64,000 nt of DNA, taken from contig CM060731.1 of NCBI GenBank assembly GCA_030704615.1, forward strand, positions 58,446,756 to 58,510,755, in the 5' to 3' direction. The translations under genes and the position numbers were made by a program. This document shows positions 8,894 through 20,453 of this stretch, one piece after another. The stretch comes from Takakia lepidozioides. Taxonomy: Eukaryota > Streptophyta > Takakiopsida > Takakiales > Takakiaceae. The stretch's first letter is position 1, and every line of letters starts with the position of its first letter. The notes below the pieces were generated by a model. It did no database searches. It was given only the letters and a program-made list of their open reading frames with translations, and was not told the DNA's origin.

Positions 8894-11716
8894 GAATACC
8901 CTGGCCTGTTTCAGCCACGGACGTCCCAATAATAAGGAGTAAGCCTCCATGACTTCATCCATCTTCAACACAGTTACTGTGATCATAAAGATCATCTTCT
9001 GTATCTGTATCTTAACTCCTCTTATTAATCCCAATGGCTGTACACTTCTTTGATCTGCCATTGTTACTGTAAATGGGGCTGGTTTCATGTTACTTAGACC
9101 AAGATTCTTTCTTAATTGGTCTGTCATGATATTTACTCCAGAACCTCCATCTATCAGTACATCAGTTACTTCTGTGCTTCCAATTCTCAATTGGATTACT
9201 GGCATAGAATCATCAAAGTCCATGACTGTTTCTCGCCCTTCCAGCTTCACATTATAACTAGTCACCTTGCTGTTCAGGTCTGTGTTTCCTGTCTCCTGGG
9301 CAATTCGATTGATTGCTTGATACAGCCTGTGCCTACAATAAGGTGCCACAGCCAATAGCTGTCCAATGGTAATCTCTGCTTTGGTCTGGCATATTACTTC
9401 AGCCAAAGTCTCTTCATTACTTTGCATGTCTGCATCTTCTTTCTTCCTTTCATCCTCACTCACTTCTTCTTCTCCATCAGAATCAGAGGAATCTGCCACA
9501 GGAATATCAGTACTCTTCTGCATTTCCCTTATGGTATCTGCCACTTCCTTGTGCAGTTCCTTCTCATCTCTCCAAGCCTCATCATCTTCAGGCACATCAC
9601 TGCCACCTTCATTATCATCATCTTCCTCAACTACTGGAGGTATTAGTTTGACTTTGCTTCTGGTTACTATCATTGTACTTACTTCTGGTACAACACATGG
9701 CCTAACCATGTGAGCTGCCACCACTGGGCCCTCATTCACAGGAGCTCTCATCTCATTCTGGTGTCTTATCCAGAATGAACAAGCTGCCCTGCGATGTCCT
9801 GGCTGATTACAATAGTAACATAGTTCTTCACCATTGGGTCCTTGCCCTTGGTCTGTTCTTGGATTATTTCTGTAATTCTGATTCCCGGGCTGGTAATTCC
9901 CCCTTGGATTACCCTGATAGTTGCCTCTGGAATTTCCTTGGTAATTCCCTCTTGAATTACCTCTCCCTTCCATGCCATTGTTATAACCACCAGACCTACC
10001 ATAATGGTCCTGATCATTGTTTCTTCTTGGCTGGGGCTGCACCTGATGCACCCTTACTTGCCTAGGTTCTCTTGCAGCTGTCCTTCTGTTGTAGTAACAA
10101 TTCTCAGTAGAATGGTTATCCATTTTACAGATAGTACAGTGTTTCTCCTTCATGTGGCATTCTGTGGTGGTATGGCCTTCATTCTGGCACTTTGCACACC
10201 ATACACCCTTCCTCCAATGTGTTGCAGCCTCTGTGGCATACTTCTTCAAGATTTCTTCCAATCTTTTTTCATAGTTATCCCTCTTCAGCTTCTCCTTTCT
10301 CTTACTCTTTCTTTTTAGTTCTTGCTCTTCTTTTTCATCTGACTCATCCTCAGAGTCCTCATCATCCCTTTTCTCTCTCCTGAGCATTCCCAATTGCTCA
10401 ATTCTGTTTGTAGTTTCAAATGCCTCCTCCACTGTATTATGGGGTAACATATCCACTTTCTTTTGCAACTCTGGTCTTAGTCCACTCACAAACCAAGTCT
10501 TCTGTAAACCGGGTGCTGGTACTGCAGCCAGCTTTTTCATCATCAATTCCATCTTTTCCATATACTCCTCAACAGTTTCATGCTTCTTTTGCTTTAACTG
10601 TTGTAAACTTCCATACACTTCATCCTCAGTTTTACTTGTCCTGAACCTATTTCGAAATGCTGTATTCAAGCCATTCCAGGTTAGGAAATGATTATCAGGG
10701 AATCTTGCATACCATTCACTTGCTTTCTTGATAAGTGAACAAGGAAACAATCTCATCTTGGCATCATCGCCATTCTCATTGTTCACTATACACATGTGCT
10801 CAAATTGGCTAATGTGTACATCGGGATCCCCTTTTCCTGAATATATTGGAAAGGGTGGTTTTGACCGTGTTGGTTGTAACGCCATCTGTGGCCCTACCTT
10901 CTGCCCACTGACAGGTGCTGGCACCCTTGCTGGTGCTGGTCCTTCTGGACCTGTTGTTTTTGTGGTGGATCTTCCACCAAGTGGTGGCCCTTGAGCACTC
11001 CCTGCTACTGGCCCCACGATATTCACAGTATTCCTAGCTTCAGTTGCACTACTTCCCACACTCCCTGTCCCCCCAGAGCCAGATCCAGGCCGCCCGCCTG
11101 ATCCCCTTGAGCCGACACCTTCGTTGGCCTGTGATCCAAGTGCTCCACTTGATCCAGGTCCAACGGGTTGGGATGTCCTGGTTGCAGTCTCAACCTCAGC
11201 TGTTGGGTCTACTTCTTCATATTCTTCCTCTTCCAATTTCTTCTCTCTGTTTTCATCCTCCAAGTTCTGTCCTTGGGTTTCTTCTTCACTCATGTAACTC
11301 AACTGTAATGGTGTTGGAGAGTCTGAACTCTCCGTTGGCTCTGCCACATCCTCTTCTCCTTCTTCACCTTCCGCTTCAGAAACTGGAGTTCCTGCTTTTG
11401 GTGTTCCATGCCAACTCTTATCAAAGATTTCTGTCAAATCTTTTATCCAGGGATGTACCTCAGATCTTTCACCTCGTGATTGATCTTCTTCTCGCACCAA
11501 TTCCCTTAATCTTTCTTGCAAAGAAACAGAAGGAGTGGCATCCAACTCTAGTTCTTCCGGTATGGGTGATGTACTCTTTGATCTTAATGGTGTGAGAGGT
11601 CCAGATGATTCCCCTATGTCTATTCCTCTCTCCCAAAGATATGGATAATTAGCTTTCAGATAGCTTTCTCTTTTTGCTGAATATCTCTGGCGTCTAGCTT
11701 CTCTTTCATCACTCAT
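8816..11716 (-). pseudogene. Ty3/gypsy gag-protease, truncated after protease
   Basis: A 966-codon frame. Gag forms the particle that packages element RNA; the protease matures it. A low-complexity acidic and glycine-rich N-terminus is followed by a Retrotrans_gag domain (about residues 295-425, with SEWYARFP and ETVEEYMEKMELMMKKL). Then come three CCHC zinc knuckles (about 507, 525 and 634; for example CAKCQNEGHTTTEC and CYYCNQPGHRRAAC) and a retropepsin with LIDGGSGVNIM near 857 and LLLGRPWL. At 8893/8894 the coding sequence runs straight into LTR B in inverted orientation. The last 24 or so codons are therefore LTR sequence, and RT, RNase H and integrase are missing. The start lies 22 bases after the upstream ORF's stop. 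Confidence 0.9.
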
Positions 11717-11738
11717 GTCCCATGTCTTTCATTTCTTT

Positions 11739-12434
11739 TTAATGTGGCAATAACCAAAACTCTCTCCTGTAATATCTCTCGTATATGCCTGGGTTTCTTT
11801 CAAGCTTCAATGCACCCTTGGCTATACTTGAAGTCTCCGTTACCATATAACCATATGGCAAACAAGTCTGAAAAGCCGTTCTTGGTGTGAGTTTGATCCA
11901 CAAAATATCCTTTGGAATCCAATTCTTTACCAGTACAAGCTCTTCATGCATATGAGTATAAACATTCACCTTTCTTTCCTCCCAGCCTTCAAACTCTACT
12001 CGCTTAATGGATAGCAATGCTATCACATAAACCAATGTTGGTAACCAACGTGCTCTTCCTCTACAGGCTACCTGATAAATCTTTATCACTCCTTTCTCCA
12101 GACCCCATTCCGGATCAGCATCATGCACTCGCTTAAGAATATTTTCTTTACAACCGTCTGGCAATTCCAAGAACCTTTGAAAGAATTGTTTGGACAATCT
12201 TTCTTCCTTCGTTCCACAGGGAATTTGATTCACTTCAAATTCTTTAATGGTCCAACCATCATGATCCCACCAGATGCCTGTCACATTTGGTTGTTCATGA
12301 CTCAGTTCCCCAGTATGGTCGCCAAATGTCGCGCGGCTTTTACTCACCCATCCCTTCGCTATCCGAGGCGGAAACTCCAAGATAGAAGAGTTGGAAATCT
12401 CTAAGTACTCAGCCCGCTCAGAACAATCAGTCAT
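11739..12434 (-). CDS. leader ORF upstream of gag that starts inside the LTR
   Basis: A 231-codon frame whose ATG lies 108 bases inside LTR C. The frame reads out of the LTR end, across the primer-binding site and into the internal region, stopping with TAA just before gag and in a different frame from it. The first 36 or so residues are LTR-encoded. The rest is a tryptophan-rich globular-looking protein (GIWWDHDGW, EFEGWEERKVNVY) with no family I recognise. Position suggests an ORF expressed from the same RNA as gag, with gag reached by reinitiation or leaky scanning. That is inference. Confidence 0.55.
   Translation of the reverse strand: MTDCSERAEYLEISNSSILEFPPRIAKGWVSKSRATFGDHTGELSHEQPNVTGIWWDHDGWTIKEFEVNQIPCGTKEERLSKQFFQRFLELPDGCKENILKRVHDADPEWGLEKGVIKIYQVACRGRARWLPTLVYVIALLSIKRVEFEGWEERKVNVYTHMHEELVLVKNWIPKDILWIKLTPRTAFQTCLPYGYMVTETSSIAKGALKLERNPGIYERYYRREFWLLPH
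12308..12324 (-). promoter_or_regulatory. primer-binding site
   Basis: On the minus strand TGGCGACCATACTGGGG lies two bases after the 5' LTR end. Its complement ends in CCA as a tRNA 3' end does. The form resembles the TGGCGCC...GGGG primer sites of Tat/Athila-type elements; the exact tRNA is not determined. Confidence 0.75.
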
Positions 12435-13334
12435 GACCTACAGCTAGTGTATCATGGGGGTGTTTCCTATTTGTTTCCCTTTTCGCATTCATGTTAGCTA
12501 CCTTACCATTGATAATTAAGTATCAATTTGCTTAATCAATCTATCGGATTCCATCAACTCATCCATTCATTCCACAGCTTCACTCAAATCTCTCTACACG
12601 GTGTGATTGTATCTTATAAGTATCAGATTATGATTTATCAGGTATCAGGCCGAAGCCATTGTGTCTCTAATTTGCTCTACAATATCACTACAGCTTTGCA
12701 TATAACAAACATCTACGAATCATCTCTCCTCCTTCACCGTGCTCTCCATCTTTGCTTCCGTTCTTGCTCTCCGCCCGATCCCCTCTCATGCATGACCCAG
12801 AATTCCTCCCCCGTGAAGTGCTTCCAAGAATCCCCCGTTCTCAGTCCTTGCTCTCCCTTTATCTTCCTACCCGTGGCTCTAACCGTTTCCCTCACTAACT
12901 GTCGTCCGTGAACTAACATGTTCCATTTGCAGGTGTTGTTCCCCACAGTCGTTCCCTGTCCTGCTCTCCGTTCCCTATGGTCGTGACAGCTGTGTCAAGC
13001 TGTGACTGGCTGTGCGACTGTGTTTGGCTGTGTCGGGCGGTGACTGGCTGTGTGGCTGTGTCGGCTGTGACGGGCTGTGTTGGCTGTGATGGCTGTGTCG
13101 GGCTGTGACGAGCTGTGCTGACTGTGTCTGGCTGTGTCGGCTGTGACTGACTGTGTGGCTGTGTCAGCTGTGACGGGCTGTGTTGGCTGTGTTGGACTGT
13201 GACAGACTGTGTAACCCCCCTCTACAGTGCGCTGCTGTCACCCCTAAGGCTCCTGTTGGTCTCAGTCTGTGCAAAAATTAAGGGTACCCTACAGATCCCG
13301 TATAAGTGTCCAAGTCCCAGACAGTCCTCTAACA
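12327..13334 (-). mobile_element. complete LTR C (5' LTR of the minus-strand half element)
   Basis: A 1008-bp LTR in the opposite orientation to LTR B: on the plus strand it runs TGTCGCGCGG to CCTCTAACA. It is followed on its inner side by the primer-binding site, so it is a 5' LTR. Its outer side touches chromodomain-retroelement RT sequence at 13335. It contains the tgtgnc-type repeat tract at about 12985-13210. Confidence 0.9.
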
Positions 13335-15027
13335 GGCATGTGATTACATAAGATGGGATCAAAATGGATGATAGAAAGGTGAGGGCGATCTTGGACTTGG
13401 AACCTCCGACTTCGGTCCCGGGAGTGCGATCCTTCTTAGGACTCACCTCCTATTACCGAAAGTATGTGAGAAATTTCGCCAAGATTGCGGGGCCACTGTC
13501 AGACCTTTTGTGTAAGTCCAAGGTATGGGTATGGAACACTTTTTGTGGCCAAGCTTTTGCCGAGTTGAAGCAGCAGATGGCATAAGCTCCAGTCTTGAAA
13601 ATCCCGGAGTTCGACCGTCCATTTGAGATTCATACAGATGCGTCGGACTTCGCAATCGGGGGTGTGCTCATGCTGGATGGACGTCTAATGGCTTACGAAA
13701 GTAAGAAACTGCATGAAGTGGAGCGACGGTGGCCTACGCACGAGAACGGACAATGTCACGGTGAAGTATTTTGCCACACAGCCTAAGTTGTCCCCAAAAC
13801 AACTTAGGTGGCAAGACACCTTGGCCACGACGGAGCCAAGCGCACCGCGGCACTCTTGAAGAAAGAGTATTTCTGGCCCAAACTGAGGGAGGAGGCCGAG
13901 GAGTATGTCAAGACATGCACCACATGCCAACAAAACCGGAACGAGTAAAAAAAGCAAGCGGGGCTGTTACAACCCTTGCCGATTCCAGAGGGGTCTTGGG
14001 AAAGTGTCTCGATGGATTTCATGACTGCTTTGCCACTGTCAAAAGGATTCGATGCAATCATGGTGGTGGTGGATAGGTTCAGTAAAATGGGCCATTTCAT
14101 CCCCACCAAGGAGACGGCAACGACGCAGGAGACGGGGCGACTTTACTTTGCCCACGTCTTCAAGCATCATGGACTCTCGAAGGATATTGTCTCGGACCGC
14201 GATCCAAAGTTAAAGAGTGAACTCCGTGGTGAAGCAGATCTTGCGGAATTATGTATCGGCAGACTAGTTGGACTGGGTGGAGCACTTGGATGCGGCAGAG
14301 TTCTGTTATAATAGCACAAACACTCCGCAACGGGAGTTTCCCCTTTTGTATTGGTCTATGGAAAAGCACCTCTGATGCCGACAAGTTGGGCCGCCCAGGA
14401 CGTTGAGGAACCGGCAGCAGCGGCAGTGCTAGAAGAACGGGAGCGTTTGTTGAAGCTCGCAAAGTGCAACATTGCCAAAGCTAGGAAACGGTATGAACGA
14501 CAGGCGAATCGGAAGCGGAGGGAAGTTAAGTTTGAGGCAGACACGGAGGTCTGGTTGAACATCAAGAATTTTCGACTACCTCCGGAAGTGAGTCCGAAGT
14601 TCGTACCTCCGTATGCGGGGCCCTTTTGCATCCGGAAGGTTATGAATGATGATGTGTATGAATTGGAGCTGCCGGCAAAGAGCAAGGTGCATCCGGTATT
14701 CCACGTTTCTTTTTTGAAGCCTTACTTCAAAGATGAAGCGCGTCCGAATCGGCATCAAGTGTTGCGTCCGCCACCCGTGCTGTTGGATCATGAAAATGAA
14801 CCTGAGTATGAGGTGGAGGCAATGCTTAAGTCGAGGAGGTTCAAGAATCGAGAAACGGAGTATCTCGCGAAATGGAAGGGCTATCATCATGTGGAGGCAT
14901 GTTGGGTGCGTGCCTCAGAAAATGGGAAACGCATCCGAGGCGGTTGCAGCTTTCGAAGGGCGACCTCAAAAGCGGAAGAAGCGTTGATGGGGACATCAAC
15001 CTTAGATCGTGGGGGAGGAAATGCATG
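13335..15027 (+). pseudogene. decayed chromodomain Ty3/gypsy (chromovirus) pol remnant
   Basis: A plus-strand pol fragment of a different family. It begins in the middle of RT at a GHVIT motif with a stop directly after it. Then follow the RT thumb (MDDRKVRAILDLEPPTSVPG), an RNase H start (FEIHTDASDFAIGGVLM), an integrase zinc part (KTCTTCQQN), a core with D in SVSMDFMTALPL and D in DIVSDRDPK, an integrase C-terminal region with VYELELPAKSKVHPVFHVSFLK, and a chromodomain (about 14806-14930, EYLAKWKGY, then EACWV). The core lost the segment carrying the third catalytic residue near 14215, and several stops and frameshifts are present. The abrupt start beside LTR C suggests the first family inserted into this element. 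Confidence 0.9.
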
Positions 15028-16836
15028 CTTAGCCCGGTTTAGCTAGCTCAGGAATTCGATTGCAAAAACTTGTATTGTACAAATTTTGTTATAAATGAAA
15101 TGGTTTCCAAATGTTGTACGTCCTATTTTGTTTGGAATGGTGATGCATGGTTTGTTTGGCTAGTGTGTAGAATGCATGCTAGCTTACAAAAGGGGGAGAG
15201 GTAAATTGGATTAACAGTGTGTTTGCGTAGTGCCGAAATCGGGTGACTCCCATCCAAGGAGCAAGGAAACTTGCACCTTCTTTGGGAGTTCAGGTGCTAG
15301 TGCACACCTGGCGCGTGCGCGTACTATAACTGCGCTACCGAGGGGGTTGCCTTGTAGTGCGGGCTAACACGGAAGCTACGTGCTTCCGTTCACGTACTAT
15401 AATCGTGTAGCCTCGGGATGAAGTCGTAGTGCGGCTTCGGCGTGTTCCCGTACCTCAGGCCAGCATTCCAAGGCGAACCCAATTGTAGTGATTGGGGCGC
15501 ACGGTTGGTTCAAGGTTATTTTCCTAGTAAAAAAAGGTTCAAGGTGAACCCTTGCTCAAGGTGATGCCAAAAGCGGCATCACGAGTGGTCGTAAGCAATA
15601 TTGTTGCAGTAAGGCGATTCGATCCTTGAGGAGGATCGTTCCTTGGCCTTGAAGTGGGCCAAGAAGAGTGCACTGGGAGGAGCTTGAAAAGCTCCGCCCT
15701 TGGCTGGGACTTGGAGGAAGTCGGCCGAACTAGCTGGTGGAGAATCGAGTCAAGTGGGGGTTTGGTTCTTTGCCATGGGACGCCATGGTACGGAAACAAA
15801 CTCCTTGATGTTGGACGCCACAACTTGGATGTTCGTTTCTATAAAATGGACAGGTCGATGAGGACATCGACTCCCTGTTGGTAGGGGTGTGTGTCGCGGC
15901 CCTGTGCCTTGAGGGCAGGGGGTTGGGACACAAGAGGGGCTGCCCCTGTGGTGGGGGCAGTGACAACAATAGATGCGGGGGCCGAAGCACCCTTGAGTGC
16001 CCAAGGCACTCAAGGAGGCGGAGGCGCTCACTAGGTGGAGCGAGGTTAGCTATTTCATGAGCATAAGCGGCATGAGCGGAGTAGTAAGACAATTGGTTTT
16101 CATGAGCAGAAATACAAATTCTGGAAATAAAAAACATAAAAAACATTATTTTAATGGAAAATGTGTCAGAAAAGCCAATATAATATTCATTGTTTGAAGT
16201 AGAAATTGTAGTTTTGAGAGCAGGGCTCATGATAGTTCGTCTTCCGCTCATGCGAATTCCGAGCGACATCTGCAAAAATGGCGCCGAATTTTGCGGTAAT
16301 AGGTTCCGCAAGCGGAGAAATCGGCGACGTATTGCGCGGTAATAGGTGTCTCCGGCGAAAAATGGTGCTGAATTTCGCGGTTATAGGTCCCAACTTGATT
16401 GAAGTGTAAGCCCAAAATTTGGAAATGTGGCGCCAAATTTCGGTACATGGTGCCGGGCATTGCACAAATGTTGGGCAGTTCTGGGCCATGTAACTGGAAA
16501 TTCGGCGCCATTTTTCCAGACATCGTTCCCGTACATGTTGGGACTTAGCCAGTTTTCGGCCCAAAATAGGGAAATTCGGTGCCATTTTGGAACTCAGTTT
16601 TCTGGAAGATTTGCAAATTTTTCCTGCCGCCATCTTTGTATCGATTTGGTTTCGACATTGAATTGCCACTGGACGTCAACGGATATCCAGCAGTCCATAG
16701 TGTTTAAAAGACATCACTTTAATATTGTCTGTCTCATTCCAGGAGTTTTGGGGTGCAATTCATTACACTGCAAAACAAAGTCTAATGCATCAAAATGCAA
16801 TTGCAAATATCCATATGGTGGATTCTCTTTGCCCCA
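15028..16836. other. probable 3' end/LTR of the chromodomain element and unassigned DNA
   Basis: A purine tract (AAAAGGGGGAGAGG) at 15187-15200 is a candidate polypurine tract, so the 3' LTR of the chromodomain element probably starts near 15200. I cannot place its end without a second copy. From about 16250 to 16670 there are diverged copies of a motif like GGCGCCGAATTT with AATTCGGCGCCA, suggesting an old tandem array. No gene is recognised. Confidence 0.4.
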
Positions 16837-17430
16837 TCAATGATTTCTAGAATCCCGACAGAGGAGTTTGTGCAGCTCGTTCACGCTCAACGCTGGTGCA
16901 TGAATAAAGTCATCAATAGTCAAGTTCATCCTCAACCTCTTCAGGTAAATGTAATACAGATGCTTGCACGGATAATACTTTGACCCATTCTTTGCTTCCA
17001 TCAACGATAAGTCCGTACAATTGCAAGTCGGCTCCACTCCAATTGTAATTGTGTATACGTCGTCGTGTACAGCTGAGCCGACCGTTGCCATCCGATAAAC
17101 ATGCCCAAGATCAGGTGGGGGTACGTCCACGGAGCTCTGAATAGTGCAAGCCATCCCAAGAGCATTGGCAATGTGAATCTCATTCAACTTGTTGGGAGGG
17201 TGTCGTCTCTTCACTCTTCCGAATCGCATTGTGGGATGTGTAGAAGTGTCCAATCCGTCTCTACTGGACCGAGCAGTCTGCAATGGCTGGGTCTGAGGAA
17301 CTGGAAACGAGTGGGCCGGGACGTCTGTGCATTGCACCATTTGAAATCCTGTTGCAGAAAGAGCATCCGCTTCATTCTGAGAGAGGTTGCAACCCGGTGC
17401 AACAGGCCAGACGCCCGGAGGCTCCGGCAT
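16837..17430 (-). pseudogene. SWIM zinc-finger gene remnant, copy 1
   Basis: A 197-codon frame carrying a SWIM zinc-binding motif, CxC then CxH, visible as TCNCTD followed by YYPCKHLYYIYL (CNC to CKH spacing 17 residues). SWIM domains occur in MULE transposase-derived proteins and in other DNA- or protein-binding plant proteins. The sequence before it (MATVGSAVHDDVYTITIG) is part of the same unit. No catalytic domain is seen upstream. A second, more damaged copy lies at 51641-52014 on the other strand. Intact or expressed status is unknown; it could be the last exon of a larger gene. Confidence 0.6.
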
Positions 17431-18807
17431 TCCCTGAATCCCGTACTTGGGCTTGCCAAAATGTCGTGCCTACAGAATCAAAACGTCTGCATTGTGGCGT
17501 GAGAGAATGTGGGAGTCAAAAGTCTGCCGCTGAAACAAGGTGCAGGTACAACGAAAATACTTAGTACTAAAAAATAATGGCCCAACTCCCAGCTTAGCCC
17601 CTGCTACAAATCCACGATGACTCGGGGCCGCAGGGCGTAGCTTTTCGCGGGCCACGATATCCGTGTGGGTTCCTCCGAATCATCTCACCACAGCGTGCTC
17701 TCGTATCCACCCGGATGGCGCAGCACTTCCCTCGAAATGCCGGCAATGTCCTTGCAATTCTCCACTGTGACTCCGACACTCTTGTCTCCACAATGGGTAT
17801 GTTGTACTACGTTACTACAGATGGCTCGTTATGTTCCTCAGGCACGTGCCCTGTGCTCAAAGGAGATGACAATCTTGAACGTGCAGGACTTGCGGTGCTC
17901 GACGAGACCTCCTCGGGCAACATCATGGAACCACGAGGGATCGTGCAAATATTCTTGTCAGCTCGCCATGAATCCTCTTTTCCACCAGGTGCCTCGTCAA
18001 GTCTTCGTCTCACTGGACGGGTGTGAACATCTCCTTCCAAGTGTTGGCCTCTTCGAAGCAATGGCGTGTCCCAAAGGCCCTCTCGCAAGGTTGCCGCCTA
18101 CTTGCGTGACCTCTTGACGAAATGAATAGGTTGAGCTCTATAGATAAAATGGATCACATAATACCCAAATCACCAAACATAGATATATATGACCCACCAT
18201 TAGATGAAATTGAGGACATGCCAAAGACTCGAAAGTGGCAAGAATTTACTTACTCTAGCTCTAAACAGGTTTCAAAACCATTTTAATCTGTCACCATCAC
18301 AAATCACATATCTTCTTTGGATGATTTTTTTGGATTTGAATTGATTGTCACGATGGCGGACCGGAGCACCATGGGTAGGGATCCAAAATATAAGAAAGTA
18401 ATCTTACATCTCTCTTTCGTTAGGGCAGAATTCCATAACTTGGCTTTTGATGCGATTTGCCTATGTGTCAAAATTAATTGTGTTTGAGCAAACGAGCAAC
18501 TAAAGTGACATGTATATAACTATCTTCATATTTCTTGGTAGAAAATTTGAATTTAAATTTGGATGAAAACCGCTTATACCTAGGTTATGTACAATGTCCA
18601 CCAAGACTACCTAATGTTTGGCTACGGGATCATGTAGCCTGGCAGGTAATCATAGTCACTTGGTCACCAACCTGTCCCACCAACTAGAAATGGAACCACA
18701 ACCTCATCTACCTCTTTCATCCTACAAAATTTATGATTTTTATTGGACAATATTATTAAAACTGGATAATAGAGGATGTTTGAGCATGCATCGTATGCCG
18801 TCTATAT
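17431..18807. other. unassigned region
   Basis: 17431-18117 is GC-richer than its surroundings and has open frames on both strands, none recognised. It may be upstream coding sequence of the SWIM remnant. 18118-18807 is AT-rich with no supported feature. Confidence 0.3.
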
Positions 18808-19449
18808 CAGTGTTGGACTGGTATCGTATTTTCAACACACCAGACTGGTACTGGTATATAGACCTCTGGCCAATTGTGATACCAGGGAGGTACTTGTATT
18901 GGCAAAATTATGAGATTTGGATACCATGGTGGTATCAATAATACATGATTGGTGTGGTGTTTTACGGATATCAATAACAATACTATTTAGAATCTGATAC
19001 CAGGGTATTATCAATACTGGTCTGGTATCAAACAAAGTCACGATATGGTAATTTTGAAAGGCCCACTTCTCATATAAATGTGTACAAGCATGCTTCTCAT
19101 TGAATTTGAAGGCCCGACGGTACAATCACAGATGACACCCCCAAGACCTGATTTCTATTTTGCTTATTGAAAGCTGCTCCATATCGTGTATAGTGCATAT
19201 TGCGCCGTCAATATTGATACCTAGGTTTTCTTCACAAAAATGGATTTGGTATTGGTATCAAGTACCAGATTTTGAACCACCTACCAGACTTGTAGGGTAC
19301 CGTCCACAATTTTAGGAAGCAGATACCAGGCCAATACGGGTATATGCTAGGTAGTGGCATGAAGTGATACCAGACTGGTCTAGTACTTCATACCAGTATA
19401 CATACCAATATTGATATCAGTTTCCTATCGGTATACCAGTCCAACACTG
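18808..19449. mobile_element. hAT-like inverted-repeat element (642 bp)
   Basis: The left end CAGTGTTGGACTGGTAT is repeated in inverse at the right end (ATACCAGTCCAACACTG). It is flanked by GTCTATAT on the left and GTCTGTAT on the right, an 8-bp target duplication with one mismatch. CAGTG termini and 8-bp duplications are characteristic of the hAT superfamily. The interior is rich in ACCAGACTGGTACTGGTAT-like words and carries no transposase, so it is non-autonomous. Confidence 0.85.
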
Positions 19450-19830
19450 GTCTGTATGCCTTGCAGCCTCATTAGGACAAGGTTGTACAAATTTGGAGGC
19501 CACAAGTGATATTGCTCTTTAGGTACATTCAATTTTTTTCTTTCTCTTTGAATATCTTCTATTCTGACCAAGCAAGGGTAAGATGGTTAGTCATTCTTCT
19601 TTGGGTAAGTTTATATGTGTGGGGTCATGTACCACAATCATGGGGGACTTCTACAATTTGCAATTACAGCGCTACGGATGAATTCCTATCTGGAAGCCTG
19701 GCTGATGCTAACAAAGGCACAAAGTCAACAGGTCAACAATCTCAAAGAACTCGTCAACTCTTAAATGCACACATAGATTGGGTAGAAATACTCGAGATGA
19801 TTTGTCTCATCGTGTCGATTTTTGATGCAG

Positions 19831-20453
19831 GATATTATTTCCGGGGGCATTGACACATCAGCAGCAACCATAGAATGGGCTCTCACACATCTCTTGCGAC
19901 ATCCCAACACAATGAAGAAAGTTCAAGAAGAATTGGATGATATGATTGGTGTGATAGGTTGGTGGATGAAGCCGACATTCCTCAGCTCCCTTACCTTCAT
20001 GCAGTTCTGAAGGAGACCCTACGCATCAGCCCTCCAACTCCTTTATTGCCGCATGAGAGCATTAAAGCTTGCCAAATAGCAGGCTATCATATTCCTGCAA
20101 AGACACTGGCGATGGTAAATGTACGGGCTATTCATCACAACCCATTTGTTTGGCAGAAGCCTCATGAATTCATTCCGGAGAGGTTTGATGACAGTAATAT
20201 AGATGTGAAAGGCCACGATTTCGAGCTCTTGCCATTTGGATCAGGGCGACGAGGTTGTCCTGGCTTGGCTTTAGGTCTGCTTACGGTTCAAAGAGGTCTG
20301 GCTCAATTGCTCCAAAGCTTTACATTCGAGCTTCCACAAGGCCACCATCCCCAAGACTTGGACATGAGAGAGGTCTTTGGGCTCACGACTCGTAGAGTTG
20401 TTCCATTACAAGTTGTCGTAAATGCTCGCTTGCCTCATCACTTGTATACTTAA
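19831..20453 (+). pseudogene. A-type cytochrome P450, last exon only, frameshifted
   Basis: P450s are ER-bound haem monooxygenases of plant secondary metabolism. The exon starts after an acceptor TTTTTGATGCAG at the intron position usual for A-type plant P450s. It encodes the I-helix SGGIDTSA, the K-helix KETLR, the PERF motif and the haem-binding loop FGSGRRGCPG (about 20235-20265), ending at a stop at 20451-20453. The reading frame shifts near 19950, between IGV and RLVDEADIP. No first exon (membrane anchor and N-terminal two thirds) is found upstream. The CYP71 clan is likely; the family is not assigned. Confidence 0.85.

Noticed and set aside
9116-11595. several plus-strand frames of 60-183 codons
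   Set aside because: They are opposite-strand shadows of the gag-protease frame, whose domains are clear on the minus strand.
7878-13334. LTR B and LTR C as the two LTRs of one ordinary element around gag-protease
   Set aside because: They are in inverted, not direct, orientation. LTR B has a polypurine tract on its outer left side and LTR C has a primer-binding site on its inner side, so they belong to different or rearranged elements.
16749-16843. small cysteine-rich peptide (CNSLHCKTKSNASKCNC)
   Set aside because: Only a short tail of a plus-strand frame without a supported start or signal peptide; it is adjacent to the SWIM remnant on the other strand.
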